64,000 nt of DNA from an uncultured Clostridia bacterium (lineage in GTDB: Bacteria > Bacillota > Clostridia > Oscillospirales > Acutalibacteraceae): assembly GCA_944384905.1 (NCBI GenBank), contig CALWVE010000027.1:1-64000 (forward strand). Reading direction: 5' to 3'. The notes under the pieces are model-generated. The model searched no databases. It was given only the letters and a program-made list of their open reading frames with translations, and was not told the DNA's origin. The position numbers and the translations under genes were made by a program. Each line of letters opens with the position of its first letter. Positions within the stretch are counted from its first letter, which is position 1. Positions 28,113-35,608 of this stretch are shown piece by piece.

Positions 28113-28537
28113 AAATTCTGTTTATCTGCACCGGCAATACCTGCCGCAGTCCCATGGCGGAAGTGCTCTTTCGCGATCTTGTGAAAAAAAGCGGCCGCAC
28201 CGGCCTTTTCTGCGCCAGCGCGGGCCTTTCCGCGCCCGACGGCGCCCCGGCCAGCGCCCATGCCGTGGAAGTTTGCGAAGAAATTGGGCTCGACCTTTCG
28301 CGCCACCGTGCGCACACACTCAGCCGTGACGAAGTAGACGCCGCCGACCTGTGCTTTGTGATGACGCCCAGCCACGGTTTTGTTCTGCGCCGCGCCGGCG
28401 TTCCGGAAGAAAAAATCCGCGTGGCCAATCCCGAAATTCCCGACCCGTACGGCGGCGATCTCGAAGCGTACCGCCGCTGCCGCGACGCGCTGAAAACCGC
28501 GCTGGAGGCTCTTTTGGAGGAACTTCCTCATGATTGA
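28109..28537 (+). CDS. low-molecular-weight phosphatase, probable protein-arginine phosphatase (YwlE-like)
   Basis: 142 residues. The P-loop CTGNTCRS (residues 7-14) has the C-x5-R-S signature with Thr after Cys, as in B. subtilis YwlE; that Thr is known to favour phospho-arginine over phospho-tyrosine. The general-acid loop is PDPYGGDLEAY near residue 110. It overlaps the methyltransferase before it by four bases and rimI after it by eight. No McsB kinase gene is seen in the window. Confidence 0.88.
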   Translation: MKILFICTGNTCRSPMAEVLFRDLVKKSGRTGLFCASAGLSAPDGAPASAHAVEVCEEIGLDLSRHRAHTLSRDEVDAADLCFVMTPSHGFVLRRAGVPEEKIRVANPEIPDPYGGDLEAYRRCRDALKTALEALLEELPHD

Positions 28538-28979
28538 GCTGGTTCCATTTGCGCCGCGCCACGTGGTTTTTGCCGCCCGGCTCGAAGAAATCTGCTTTTC
28601 TTCCCCCTGGAGCGAAGCTGCCCTGGCCGAAGAAATCGAAAACCCCGACGCCTATTTTATCGCGGCGGAAGAAGACGGCGTATTTTTGGGCTATGCCGGG
28701 ATGCACACTCCCTGCGGCGACTGCTATGTGGATAACATCGCCGTAGAGCCTGCCGCCCGGCGTCGCGGCGTGGGCGAAGCGCTTGTGCGCGGACTCATCG
28801 AGCACGCACAAACCATCGGCGGGACGTTTATCTCGCTGGAAGTCCGCCCATCTAATACTGCAGCGCTGCACCTATATGAAAAGCTGGGCTTTTCCCAGGC
28901 GGGGCGGCGCAAAAATTTTTACACGCACCCCACGGAAGACGGCCTGATCCTCACCAAAACGCTGGAAAGCGCCGTCTGA
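28530..28979 (+). CDS. rimI: ribosomal protein alanine N-acetyltransferase
   Basis: GNAT enzyme of 149 residues. VDNIAVEPAARRRGVGEALV (about 66-85) is the acetyl-CoA loop and LEVRPSNTAALHLYEKLGF (about 107-125) is the RimI signature. In Firmicutes rimI usually sits with tsaB/tsaD, as here with tsaD 25 bases downstream. Known RimI proteins acetylate the N-terminus of ribosomal protein bS18. Overlaps the phosphatase gene. Confidence 0.9.
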   Translation: MIELVPFAPRHVVFAARLEEICFSSPWSEAALAEEIENPDAYFIAAEEDGVFLGYAGMHTPCGDCYVDNIAVEPAARRRGVGEALVRGLIEHAQTIGGTFISLEVRPSNTAALHLYEKLGFSQAGRRKNFYTHPTEDGLILTKTLESAV

Positions 28980-29004
28980 TTTTTGATAAACGAGGTATGA
29001 CACG

Positions 29005-30015
29005 ATGAAAATTCTTGGTATCGAAAGTTCCTGCGACGAAACCGCCGCCGCCGTTGTGGAAGACGGCCGGCATGTGCTCTCGAATGTGGTTGCCACGCAG
29101 GTTGAAGAACATAAGCTCTACGGCGGCGTCGTGCCGGAAATCGCCTCCCGCCGCCATAGCGAAGCGATTGTTGGCGTGGTGCGCCAGGCGATGGAAGACG
29201 CGCACGTCGGCTACAGCGATCTGGATGCGATCGCCGTGACCTATGCGCCCGGCCTGATCGGCGCACTGTTGGTAGGCGTGAATTTTGCCAAAGGGCTTTC
29301 GTTTTCCACCGGCCTGCCGCTGGTGCCCGTCCATCACCTGCGCTCGCATATCGCGGCCAACTATCTCACCAATCCCGAGCTGAAACCGCCGTTTTTGTGC
29401 CTGGTTGTTTCCGGCGGACACACCCACATTGTGAATGTGGAAAGCTACACAAAACTTTCGGTCATCGGACAGACGCGCGACGATGCGGCCGGCGAAGCTT
29501 TTGACAAAGCCGCCCGTGCGATGGGCATGCCCTATCCCGGCGGCATTCACCTCGACAAGCTGGCCGAATCCGGCGATGAAAAAGCGTTCCGCCTGCCGCA
29601 CCCCAGTGTGGAAGGCGCGCCGTATGATTTCAGCTTTTCGGGACTCAAAACGTTTGTGATCAACCTGCTGCACAACGCCGACCAAAAGGGCGAAGTCGTC
29701 AGCACCGCAGACTTGGCCGCCTCTTACCGCAAAGCGGTCGTCGATTGCCTTGTGCGCAACGTGATGAAAGCCGCCGACGACACCGGCGCCCAAACCATCG
29801 TCATTGCGGGCGGCGTCTCGGCCAATCGTCTGCTGCGCCGCCGCTTAGAACAGGAATGTGAGCGCACGGGCCGGCGTTTCTTCCGTCCGGAACTTTGCTA
29901 TTGCGGCGACAACGCGGCCATGGTGGGCGCGCAGGGATACTATGAATTCCAGAGCGGCCACGTTGCCGGGCTGGATCTGAACGCCTGCGCGCAGATGGAT
30001 ATTCAGGAGGGCTGA
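29005..30015 (+). CDS. tsaD: tRNA threonylcarbamoyladenosine transferase TsaD
   Basis: Transfers the threonylcarbamoyl group to A37 of ANN-decoding tRNAs, with TsaB and TsaE. 336 residues of the ASKHA fold. Motifs: GIESSCDETAAAVV (4-17), GGVVPEIASRRH, the metal-binding HHLRSHIAANYL (about 110), VVSGGHTHIV and CGDNAAMVGAQGY (about 298). Essential in most bacteria. tsaB and tsaE are not in this window. Confidence 0.97.
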   Translation: MKILGIESSCDETAAAVVEDGRHVLSNVVATQVEEHKLYGGVVPEIASRRHSEAIVGVVRQAMEDAHVGYSDLDAIAVTYAPGLIGALLVGVNFAKGLSFSTGLPLVPVHHLRSHIAANYLTNPELKPPFLCLVVSGGHTHIVNVESYTKLSVIGQTRDDAAGEAFDKAARAMGMPYPGGIHLDKLAESGDEKAFRLPHPSVEGAPYDFSFSGLKTFVINLLHNADQKGEVVSTADLAASYRKAVVDCLVRNVMKAADDTGAQTIVIAGGVSANRLLRRRLEQECERTGRRFFRPELCYCGDNAAMVGAQGYYEFQSGHVAGLDLNACAQMDIQEG

Positions 30016-30016
30016 T

Positions 30017-30454
30017 ATGGCAAAACAACCCCGAATCCTGATTATCGACGGCCAGGGCGGGCGGATCGGTTCACGTCTGGTCACGCTGCTCAAAGAGCAG
30101 TGCCCGCACGGCGTGCTCACAGCGGTGGGAACCAACAGCATGGCCACGGCCAGCATGATTAAAGCCGGGGCCGAAAGCGCCGCAACCGGAGAAAACGCCG
30201 TTGTGGTCAATGCGCGGCGCGCCGATGTGATCGTCGGCCCGATCGGAATCGTTATCGCCGACGCACTGCTGGGGGAAATCACCCCGGCCATGGCGGTGGC
30301 CGTTGGACAAAGTGCGGCGGAAAAAATCCTGATCCCCGTCAACCGCTGTGAAAATCAGGTGGTCGGCGTGGAAAATCTTCCCGTGAGCGATTTATTAAAC
30401 CGCGCGGTGGAGATGATCCGCCAGCTGACAGAAAACACAAACAGCAGGGATTGA
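30017..30454 (+). CDS. DUF3842 family protein
   Basis: 145 residues matching the clostridial DUF3842 family. A Rossmann-like beginning ILIIDGQGGRIGSRLV (residues 7-22) suggests nucleotide binding, followed by VGTNSMATASMIKAGA and DVIVGPIGIVIADALLGEIT. No transmembrane segment. Function unknown. The ATG is one base after the tsaD stop with AGGAGGGC overlapping the end of tsaD, so the two are translationally linked. Confidence 0.82.
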   Translation: MAKQPRILIIDGQGGRIGSRLVTLLKEQCPHGVLTAVGTNSMATASMIKAGAESAATGENAVVVNARRADVIVGPIGIVIADALLGEITPAMAVAVGQSAAEKILIPVNRCENQVVGVENLPVSDLLNRAVEMIRQLTENTNSRD

Positions 30455-30479
30455 CAAATTTTTCTCTTTTCGATATACT
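30451..30479 (+). promoter_or_regulatory. strong promoter of the ECF S-component leader
   Basis: TTGACA (30451-30456, overlapping the DUF3842 stop) and TATACT (30474-30479) with a 17-base spacer. Transcription would begin near 30486, about 170 bases ahead of the gene. Confidence 0.8.
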
Positions 30480-30485
30480 AAAATC

Positions 30486-30635
30486 CGTTACGGATCGGCT
30501 CAAGGCCGGTTAAAGCCGCCAAGCGGCTCTTTTATTGCCCGTTTACCGGATATTTACAGCCATACATAATACATATTTATTTATCTTGTCATGAAGGCAG
30601 CCTGTTCCCCAAGGGAACGACTGCCTTATTTTTTA
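30486..30635 (+). promoter_or_regulatory. structured leader with intrinsic terminator (candidate riboswitch)
   Basis: Between the promoter and the S-component gene lies a possible closing stem ATCCG (30483-30487) with CGGAT (30547-30551), an internal hairpin AGCCGC/GCGGCT (30514-30528) followed by TCTTTT, and a strong hairpin 30594-30627 (AAGGCAG..GTTCCC/GGGAAC..CTGCCTT) with ATTTTTT after it. No promoter follows the terminator, so read-through must be regulated. No known riboswitch consensus (TPP, FMN, THF, cobalamin, preQ1) is apparent. It may also stop transcription from tsaD. Confidence 0.55.
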
Positions 30636-30658
30636 TTCTATTTTAAGGAGAGAGTTTC

Positions 30659-31186
30659 ATGAAAAATCCCGTCCAAAAACTGGTGGCGGCCGCCCTGTGT
30701 CTGGCCTTGTGCCTGCTGCTGCCCTTTTTAACTGGTCAGATCCCCCAGATCGGCAGCGCCCTTTCGCCTATGCACATTCCGGTGCTGCTTTGCGGATTCA
30801 TCTGCGGCTGGCCGTATGCGCTGGTTGTAGGCTTTGTAGCCCCGCTGCTGCGCCATCTGCTGTTCACCATGCCGCCTATGATGACCGCCATTCCCATGGC
30901 TTTTGAGCTGGCCACCTATGGTCTGGTCACCGGCATTCTGTATGCGCTGCTGCCGAAAAAAATTGGTTACATCTATGTTTCGCTGATCGGCGCCATGCTG
31001 GCAGGCCGTGTAGTCTGGGGCATTGTACGCTGGGGCATGATGGTCATGGGATTTTCGCCGTTCGGCTTCCAGGCTTTCCTGGCCGGTGCGTTCCTCACAG
31101 CCATTCCGGGCATTATCTGCCACATCATTCTGATTCCGATTCTGGTTATCGCGCTCAAAAAAGCCAAGCTGATTTTTGTAGAGTAA
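30659..31186 (+). CDS. ECF transporter substrate-binding (S) component
   Basis: 175-residue integral membrane protein with about five or six hydrophobic segments. The PMHIPVLLCGFICGWPYALVVGF segment (about residues 38-60) is typical of ECF-type S components that bind a vitamin or precursor and pair with a shared EcfA/A'/T module. The substrate is not determinable by eye. AAGGAG 10 bases before the ATG. No EcfA/T genes are nearby. Regulation is probably through the terminator-containing leader. Confidence 0.82.
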   Translation: MKNPVQKLVAAALCLALCLLLPFLTGQIPQIGSALSPMHIPVLLCGFICGWPYALVVGFVAPLLRHLLFTMPPMMTAIPMAFELATYGLVTGILYALLPKKIGYIYVSLIGAMLAGRVVWGIVRWGMMVMGFSPFGFQAFLAGAFLTAIPGIICHIILIPILVIALKKAKLIFVE

Positions 31187-31198
31187 GCAAAAACACAA

Positions 31199-31233
31199 CG
31201 AACGGACTGCATCGCCGGATGCAGTCCGTTTTT
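31199..31233 (+). terminator. terminator after the ECF S component
   Basis: Perfect 12-bp stem AACGGACTGCAT/ATGCAGTCCGTT with loop CGCCGG and a TTTTT run. Confidence 0.88.
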
Positions 31234-31241
31234 AGCTTAAG

Positions 31242-31540
31242 TAGGGGAACCCCCGGCGAGGGTTCCCTACGGCAGAAACGTCCCCCGGACGTTTCTGCCT
31301 ACCCTCCTGCGCCTATGAAGGAAAAAGTATTTCGCGCCTTGCGAGGCGCGCCGGGGGCTTTGCCCCTCGACCCCACGATTTTTTGAAAAAAATCGAGTAA
31401 AATTTTTTACGCTTGTATCTCAAACTTCTGCCGCGCGACTTTAGCTTTTGATTTGATTTTAGCTCATTCGCGAAGTATCCTGTGCCGGTTCGGCACCGAC
31501 CCGCGACTCACCTGTGCCGGTTCGGCATCCGCCGGCTTGA
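31242..31540 (+). repeat. modular hairpin repeat, copy R4
   Basis: Same orientation as R1. H1 31242-31269 (AGGG.AACC/GGTTCCCT), H2 31271-31299 (13-bp perfect stem, loop CCC), linker CTGCGCCTATGAAG, H3 31333-31350 (CGCGCCT-TGCG-AGGCGCG), H4 31354-31366 (GGGGC-TTT-GCCCC), H5 31377-31394 (GATTTTT-TGAA-AAAAATC), linker with CTTCTGCCGCGCGACTTTAGC, H7 31482-31496 and a second H7 at about 31513-31527 (TGTGCCGGTTCGGCA). Occupies the gap between the S component and the kinase fusion. Confidence 0.85.
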
Positions 31541-31606
31541 AAAAATCAGACGGCTTTGTTATAGTTAAAGTACTTGCCAAATCCGGGACACAAGGAGGCG
31601 CCACCC

Positions 31607-32725
31607 ATGCAGCAATCACCCGAAACCCTGCTCAACCTTTTAAAAGAACACGCGCAGCGCTACCCGGCCATGGAACCCCGCGACGCCGTCAAACTGCTTT
31701 ACCAGCAGACATTCGGCGGCGGTCACCTTGTCACCTATGAGGCCGCCTGCGCCGAATGGATAGAAAAAGAACGCACCCAGGCTCCCGCCGTTTCCCAGCC
31801 GTTTGAATCGATCGGCGGCGGGCTTTTGCGCATGCATTTGGGAAATCCTGCGATCGACGCCCTGCCGTCCGCCCTGCTTGCGCGCATTTTCTGCGTATCG
31901 TCCGCCCAGCCGCGCGACGGTATGCCGGCTTTTCTTGAAAAACTCGACACCCTGCGCGAAGCCGCCCGGCAGAATTTCTTTGCTTTTTCTCTGGAAACGC
32001 TGGACGTTTACCTGCAGGAATATCTGGCCGCAGGCTGCCCGATGGTTCGCCACAGCGAAGCATTTAACCGCGCCTATCGCCCAGCTTACCGCGTGATCGA
32101 CAGCCGTTTCGCGGCGGTTTGGCCGCTGCTCGCCCCGCTTTGGGAAAAAGCACAGCAAAACGGACGCTTTACCCTCGCGCTCGACGGTATGGCCGCTTCG
32201 GGCAAGTCCACAGCCGCCGATCTGCTGCAGCTGCTCTTCGGGGGAAGCATCGTCCACCTGGATGATTTTTTCCTGCCGCCGAAAATGCGCACGGCCGAGC
32301 GTCTGGCCGCGCCCGGCGGAAATGTCCACTACGAGCGTTTCTGCGAAGAGGTGGTGGAGCCGCTGCGCCGCGGGGAGTCGTTTGTCTATCGTGTATTCGA
32401 CTGCGGCCGCATGGCTTTTAACGGAACAAGCGACACGATCGATCCCACGGGGAACATCATCATCGAAGGCTCGTATGCCCTGCATCCGGCGTTTGGCGCT
32501 TTGCCGAACGAGCCTATGGGCAACGCCGGGCGCTACCCGATCGATCACGCAGCATTTCTGCGGGTTGATCCCGAATTGCAGCACAAGCGGATTCTCCGCC
32601 GCAACGGGGAAGCGATGCTGCGCATGTTTGAAACCCGCTGGATTCCGATGGAAAACGCCTACCGCGCGGCCTGGGAAACGCGGCTTGCGCCGTTTGATCT
32701 GCCGGTTGAGGAGGAAAACGCATGA
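31607..32725 (+). CDS. uridine-kinase-like P-loop protein with extra N-terminal domain
   Basis: 372 residues. The C-terminal half is a uridine/phosphoribulokinase-like P-loop kinase: LALDGMAASGKSTAADLL (about 187-204, Walker A), IVHLDDFFLPPKMRT (about 217-231) and IIIEGSYALHP (about 284). The first 170 residues, helical and starting PETLLNLLKEHAQRYPAMEPRDAVKLLYQQTFGG, form a separate domain I cannot name. The substrate is therefore uncertain. AGGAGG precedes the ATG. It overlaps the DUF6472 gene by four bases. Confidence 0.8.
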   Translation: MQQSPETLLNLLKEHAQRYPAMEPRDAVKLLYQQTFGGGHLVTYEAACAEWIEKERTQAPAVSQPFESIGGGLLRMHLGNPAIDALPSALLARIFCVSSAQPRDGMPAFLEKLDTLREAARQNFFAFSLETLDVYLQEYLAAGCPMVRHSEAFNRAYRPAYRVIDSRFAAVWPLLAPLWEKAQQNGRFTLALDGMAASGKSTAADLLQLLFGGSIVHLDDFFLPPKMRTAERLAAPGGNVHYERFCEEVVEPLRRGESFVYRVFDCGRMAFNGTSDTIDPTGNIIIEGSYALHPAFGALPNEPMGNAGRYPIDHAAFLRVDPELQHKRILRRNGEAMLRMFETRWIPMENAYRAAWETRLAPFDLPVEEENA

Positions 32726-32922
32726 GCGAAAAGAAAAAACAGCGGCCGCTTTCCAATTGCGAACTGTGCCGCAACTATGTGTATAACGAAGAAGAAGATT
32801 ACTACGAATGTGAAATCAACCTGGATGAAGACGAATACGTGCGTTTCTTACAGGGCGACAGCTCCCGCTGCGCGTATTTCGACCCGGACGACGAATACAA
32901 GATCGTGCGCCATCAGATGTGA
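32722..32922 (+). CDS. DUF6472 family small Cys-containing protein
   Basis: 66 residues with CELCRNYVYNEEEDYYECEIN (about 14-34) and a later SSRCAYFDPDDEYKIV, i.e. four Cys able to hold a metal. It matches the small clostridial DUF6472 family of unknown function. Overlaps the kinase gene before it (ATGA) and ends 8 bases before the HAD gene, so the three genes form an operon. Confidence 0.82.
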   Translation: MSEKKKQRPLSNCELCRNYVYNEEEDYYECEINLDEDEYVRFLQGDSSRCAYFDPDDEYKIVRHQM

Positions 32923-32930
32923 GGAAAATC

Positions 32931-33755
32931 ATGTTTGATTTAGAAAACACGCTGTTTCTTTCCGATCTGGACGGCACCTTGCTGCGCCGCGACCAGAAAA
33001 TTTCCGCGTATACCGCCAAGGTGATTCCCGCGCTGATCGAAAAGGGCATGCATTTTTCCTATGCAACGGCCCGTTCGCGCCATACGGCCAGCCGTGCGGC
33101 CGATCTGCCGCTGAGCCTGCCGATCATCGTCTACAACGGCGCGGCTGTGATGGATAGCCGCACCGGGGAACGTCTATTTTCGCGGCAGTTTGCGCCTCAA
33201 GACGCGCGGATGATTCTCGATGCCTTGCTTGCGGCGGGCGTACAGCCGATCGTCTACGCCTGGCGAGAAACCGGGGAAACGTTTTCGTATTGTCCGGATG
33301 CCGTCAATGCGCAAACCCGCGATTTCCTGCTTACGCGGCGCGGGGATGTCCGCGATCATCCGGTTCAAAGCGAAGCCGATTTGCTCGGCGGAGAGGTTTT
33401 CTATTTTACCTGCATCGACACCAAAGAAAAGCTGGAACCGCTGTACCGGCAGTTTGCCGATCGTTTTTCGTGCGTATACAGCCGCGACCCGTACACCGGC
33501 GAGCAATGGCTGGAACTGATGCCCGCCGATACCGGAAAAGCGCAGGCCGCCCGCAGGCTGTGCGAATATCTGGGCTGTAAATATCTGGTGGCGTTCGGCG
33601 ACGGCGAAAATGACTGTTCCATTTTTGCGGCGGCCGATGCGGCCTATGCCGTGGCAAACGCCGTTCCCGAACTAAAAAAGCTCGCTACGGATATCATCGA
33701 AAGCAATGAAGCCGACGGTCCCGCTCGCTGGCTTTGGGAACACTACGGAGATTAA
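32931..33755 (+). CDS. HAD-superfamily (Cof-type) phosphatase
   Basis: 274 residues, HAD subfamily IIB. Motif I SDLDGTLL (about 11-18) with the nucleophilic Asp, motif II ATARSR, and motif IV AFGDGENDCSIF (about 221-232). Cof-type proteins dephosphorylate sugar phosphates, FMN or similar; substrate unknown. The ATG at 32931 has GAGG 6 bases upstream; the GTG at 32919 is too close to the previous stop. Confidence 0.9.
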   Translation: MFDLENTLFLSDLDGTLLRRDQKISAYTAKVIPALIEKGMHFSYATARSRHTASRAADLPLSLPIIVYNGAAVMDSRTGERLFSRQFAPQDARMILDALLAAGVQPIVYAWRETGETFSYCPDAVNAQTRDFLLTRRGDVRDHPVQSEADLLGGEVFYFTCIDTKEKLEPLYRQFADRFSCVYSRDPYTGEQWLELMPADTGKAQAARRLCEYLGCKYLVAFGDGENDCSIFAAADAAYAVANAVPELKKLATDIIESNEADGPARWLWEHYGD

Positions 33756-33865
33756 ACCGACTGATTTCATCCGATTTTTTGCATAAAACGCCGCAAATGC
33801 GTAAACCCGGGCTTTGTTTGTGCATAAAATGCAGGATGCTTTTCAAAAAAATTCACTTTTCCCCG

Positions 33866-33894
33866 TTGACAACGCGTATGAATGCGCGTATACT
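33866..33894 (+). promoter_or_regulatory. promoter of the ilvE T-box leader
   Basis: TTGACA (33866-33871) and TATACT (33889-33894) spaced by 17 bases, upstream of the T-box RNA. Confidence 0.8.
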
Positions 33895-33901
33895 TTATTC
33901 A

Positions 33902-34175
33902 ATTAAATACTGCCGCAAATGCCATGAAGGAAAAAAGCCGCAGGCATCCGTTTACAGAGACCCGGTGTTTGGTGTAAACCGGGAGCGGAACTGATGGTTC
34001 AGTCATTCCGGAGCTGCGTTTTCGAACCGCTTTGGGCGCAGTAAAAAACGCCGTAAGCCCCGCGTTAGGGGGCAGGGGATGTTTGTCCCCGCTGAGCGGC
34101 CGCAGTTTTGCGGCAACAAGGGTGGTACCGCGATGAAGCATCGTCCCTGAAACCAAACTGGTTTCAGGGATTTTC
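33902..34175 (+). ncRNA. T-box riboswitch, probable valine specifier
   Basis: The conserved T-box AAGGGTGGTACCGCG is at 34118-34132. Stem I has the GAGA...TTTGGTGTAAACC distal arm (33957-33982). The specifier region is followed by ATTCCGGAGC, which places the codon GTC (valine) at 34002-34004. The terminator is TCCCTGAAACC/GGTTTCAGGGA plus TTTTC at 34144-34175. An uncharged branched-chain tRNA would stabilise the antiterminator and switch on ilvE. The T-box itself is certain; the specifier reading is by analogy with other T-boxes. Confidence 0.92.
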
Positions 34176-34242
34176 TGCATTTCACGGCTTTTTCAGCAAC
34201 AAACACGCACGTTGTGTATTTTTTAGCAGGAGGAAACGCAAA

Positions 34243-35316
34243 ATGGAAATCAAGATTCAGAAAACCGCAGCGCCCAAACAGAAACCCACCGATGAAAACA
34301 ATCTGGGCTTCGGAAAAATTTTTACCGATCACATGTTTGTCATGGATTATGACCCGGAATCCGGCTGGCACGATGCCCGTATCGTTCCCTACGGCGATAT
34401 TTCTTTAAGCCCCGCCTGTGCCGTTTTCCATTACGGCGCTGAAATTTTTGAAGGCCTCAAAGCTTATCGCCGCGCCGACGGCGGCGTGCAGCTGTTCCGC
34501 CCGGACGCCAACATCGAACGCATGAACAATTCCGCCGAGCGTCTGTGCCTGCCGCAGCTCGACCCCGAATTCACGCTGAAAGCGCTGGAAACCTATGTAG
34601 AGCTTGAGCAGGATTGGGTTCCGCATACGCCGGGCGCTTCGCTGTATCTGCGTCCGTTCCTGATCGGCACCGATCCGTTTTTGGGCCTGCACACCATCCA
34701 GAAAGCCACATTCATGATCATCGCTTCTCCCTCCGGCAACTACTACGCCGAAGGCCTCAATCCCGTTAAGATCATGATCGAAGACGAAGACGTGCGCGCT
34801 GTGCGCGGCGGCACCGGTTATGCCAAGTGCGGCGGCAACTATGCGGCTTCCAACCGCGCGGGCGCCAAAGCCGAAGCCAAGGGCTTCTCGCAGGTTCTGT
34901 GGCTCGACGGTGTGGAACGCAAATATGTGGAAGAAGTCGGCAGCATGAACGTTATGTTCAAGATCGACGGCGAGGTTGTTACGCCTGTGCTGCTCGGTTC
35001 CGTTCTGCCGGGCGTTACCCGTCGCTCCTGCATCCAGCTGATGAAAGATTGGGGCATGAAAGTAACTGAACGCCTTATCAGCGTAGAAGAACTGTTCACC
35101 GCCGCCAAAGAAGGCCGCCTGGAAGAAGCCTGGGGCACCGGCACCGCCGCTGTTATCTCCCCCATCGGCATGCTTTCCTTCAAGGGCGAAAGCTTCGTGA
35201 TCAACGACAACAAAATCGGCCCGACCGCTCAGAAGCTGTATGATGAGCTGACGGATATCCAGTGGGGCCGCAAAGACGATCCGTACAACTGGATTGTAAA
35301 GATCGACCGCAAATAA
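34243..35316 (+). CDS. ilvE: branched-chain amino acid aminotransferase (class IV, type II)
   Basis: PLP enzyme that interconverts valine, leucine, isoleucine and their 2-keto acids. 357 residues, the length of type-II BCATs. The PLP-lysine motif GYAKCGGNYAAS is near residue 196, preceded by LYLRPFLIGTDPFLG; later motifs are EVGSMNVMF, LPGVTRRS and WGTGTAAVISPIG. AGGAGG lies 8 bases before the ATG. Controlled by the T-box leader and followed by a terminator, so monocistronic. Confidence 0.96.
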   Translation: MEIKIQKTAAPKQKPTDENNLGFGKIFTDHMFVMDYDPESGWHDARIVPYGDISLSPACAVFHYGAEIFEGLKAYRRADGGVQLFRPDANIERMNNSAERLCLPQLDPEFTLKALETYVELEQDWVPHTPGASLYLRPFLIGTDPFLGLHTIQKATFMIIASPSGNYYAEGLNPVKIMIEDEDVRAVRGGTGYAKCGGNYAASNRAGAKAEAKGFSQVLWLDGVERKYVEEVGSMNVMFKIDGEVVTPVLLGSVLPGVTRRSCIQLMKDWGMKVTERLISVEELFTAAKEGRLEEAWGTGTAAVISPIGMLSFKGESFVINDNKIGPTAQKLYDELTDIQWGRKDDPYNWIVKIDRK

Positions 35317-35323
35317 TTGCAAC

Positions 35324-35355
35324 ACGCCGTTCCTTTTGGGGAGCGGCGTTTTTTG
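35324..35355 (+). terminator. ilvE terminator
   Basis: ACGCCG..TCC/GGA.GCGGCGT hairpin followed by TTTTT. Confidence 0.82.
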
Positions 35356-35384
35356 TAAAGATCCCACCGTCAAAAGAATCGCCC

Positions 35385-35413
35385 TTGCATTCCGCTGTGG
35401 AATCTGCTAAAAT
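35385..35413 (+). promoter_or_regulatory. promoter of the MFS leader
   Basis: TTGCAT (35385-35390) and TAAAAT (35408-35413), spacer 17. It gives a leader of about 190 bases before the MFS gene. Confidence 0.6.
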
Positions 35414-35475
35414 TTACATTGTATGGAGTTTATTTCTGTTGAATTGTTCCTTTGGGCTTTTGGGGAGGATCTTTG

Positions 35476-35526
35476 ATGTTTTTCATATTTTTCAAAACGC
35501 TCCGTTTGGCTTCATGCAGAGACTGA
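35476..35526 (+). CDS. 16-residue leader peptide of the Mef-like MFS gene
   Basis: ATG TTT TTC ATA... encodes MFFIFFKTLRLASCRD and stops with TGA at 35524-35526. GGGGAGGA ends 6 bases before the ATG, a very strong ribosome site for such a short frame. Codons 10-15 form the left arm of stem 1 of the attenuator. By analogy with erm, mef and cat leaders, a drug-stalled ribosome on these codons would change the downstream fold. Coding is inferred from the ribosome site and the geometry, not from conservation. Confidence 0.65.
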   Translation: MFFIFFKTLRLASCRD

Positions 35527-35604
35527 TACGCCCTGTATGAAGCGAACCAAACTGCGTATCCTGCCTCTGCTCCGAAATCAATGAATTTTAATGAAAAGGA
35601 GCAG
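35504..35604 (+). promoter_or_regulatory. translational attenuator masking the MFS ribosome site
   Basis: Stem 1 pairs 35504-35519 with 35533-35552 (GTTTGG/CCAAAC, CTTCAT/ATGAAG, GCAG/CTGT, one 4-base bulge). Stem 2 pairs GCAGAG (35516-35521) with CTCTGC (35565-35570) and GATACGC (35525-35531) with GCGTATC (35554-35560). Stem 3 pairs CTGCTCC (35567-35573) with GGAGCAG (35598-35604), which contains the MFS Shine-Dalgarno sequence. Stems 1 and 3 are compatible (off); stem 2 excludes both (on). Confidence 0.7.
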
Positions 35605-35608
35605 AACC

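Noticed and set aside
30592..30662. Leader peptide ATG AAG GCA ... ending on the start codon of the ECF S component
   Set aside because: No ribosome-binding site precedes it and it lies in the terminator hairpin, so the frame is probably chance.
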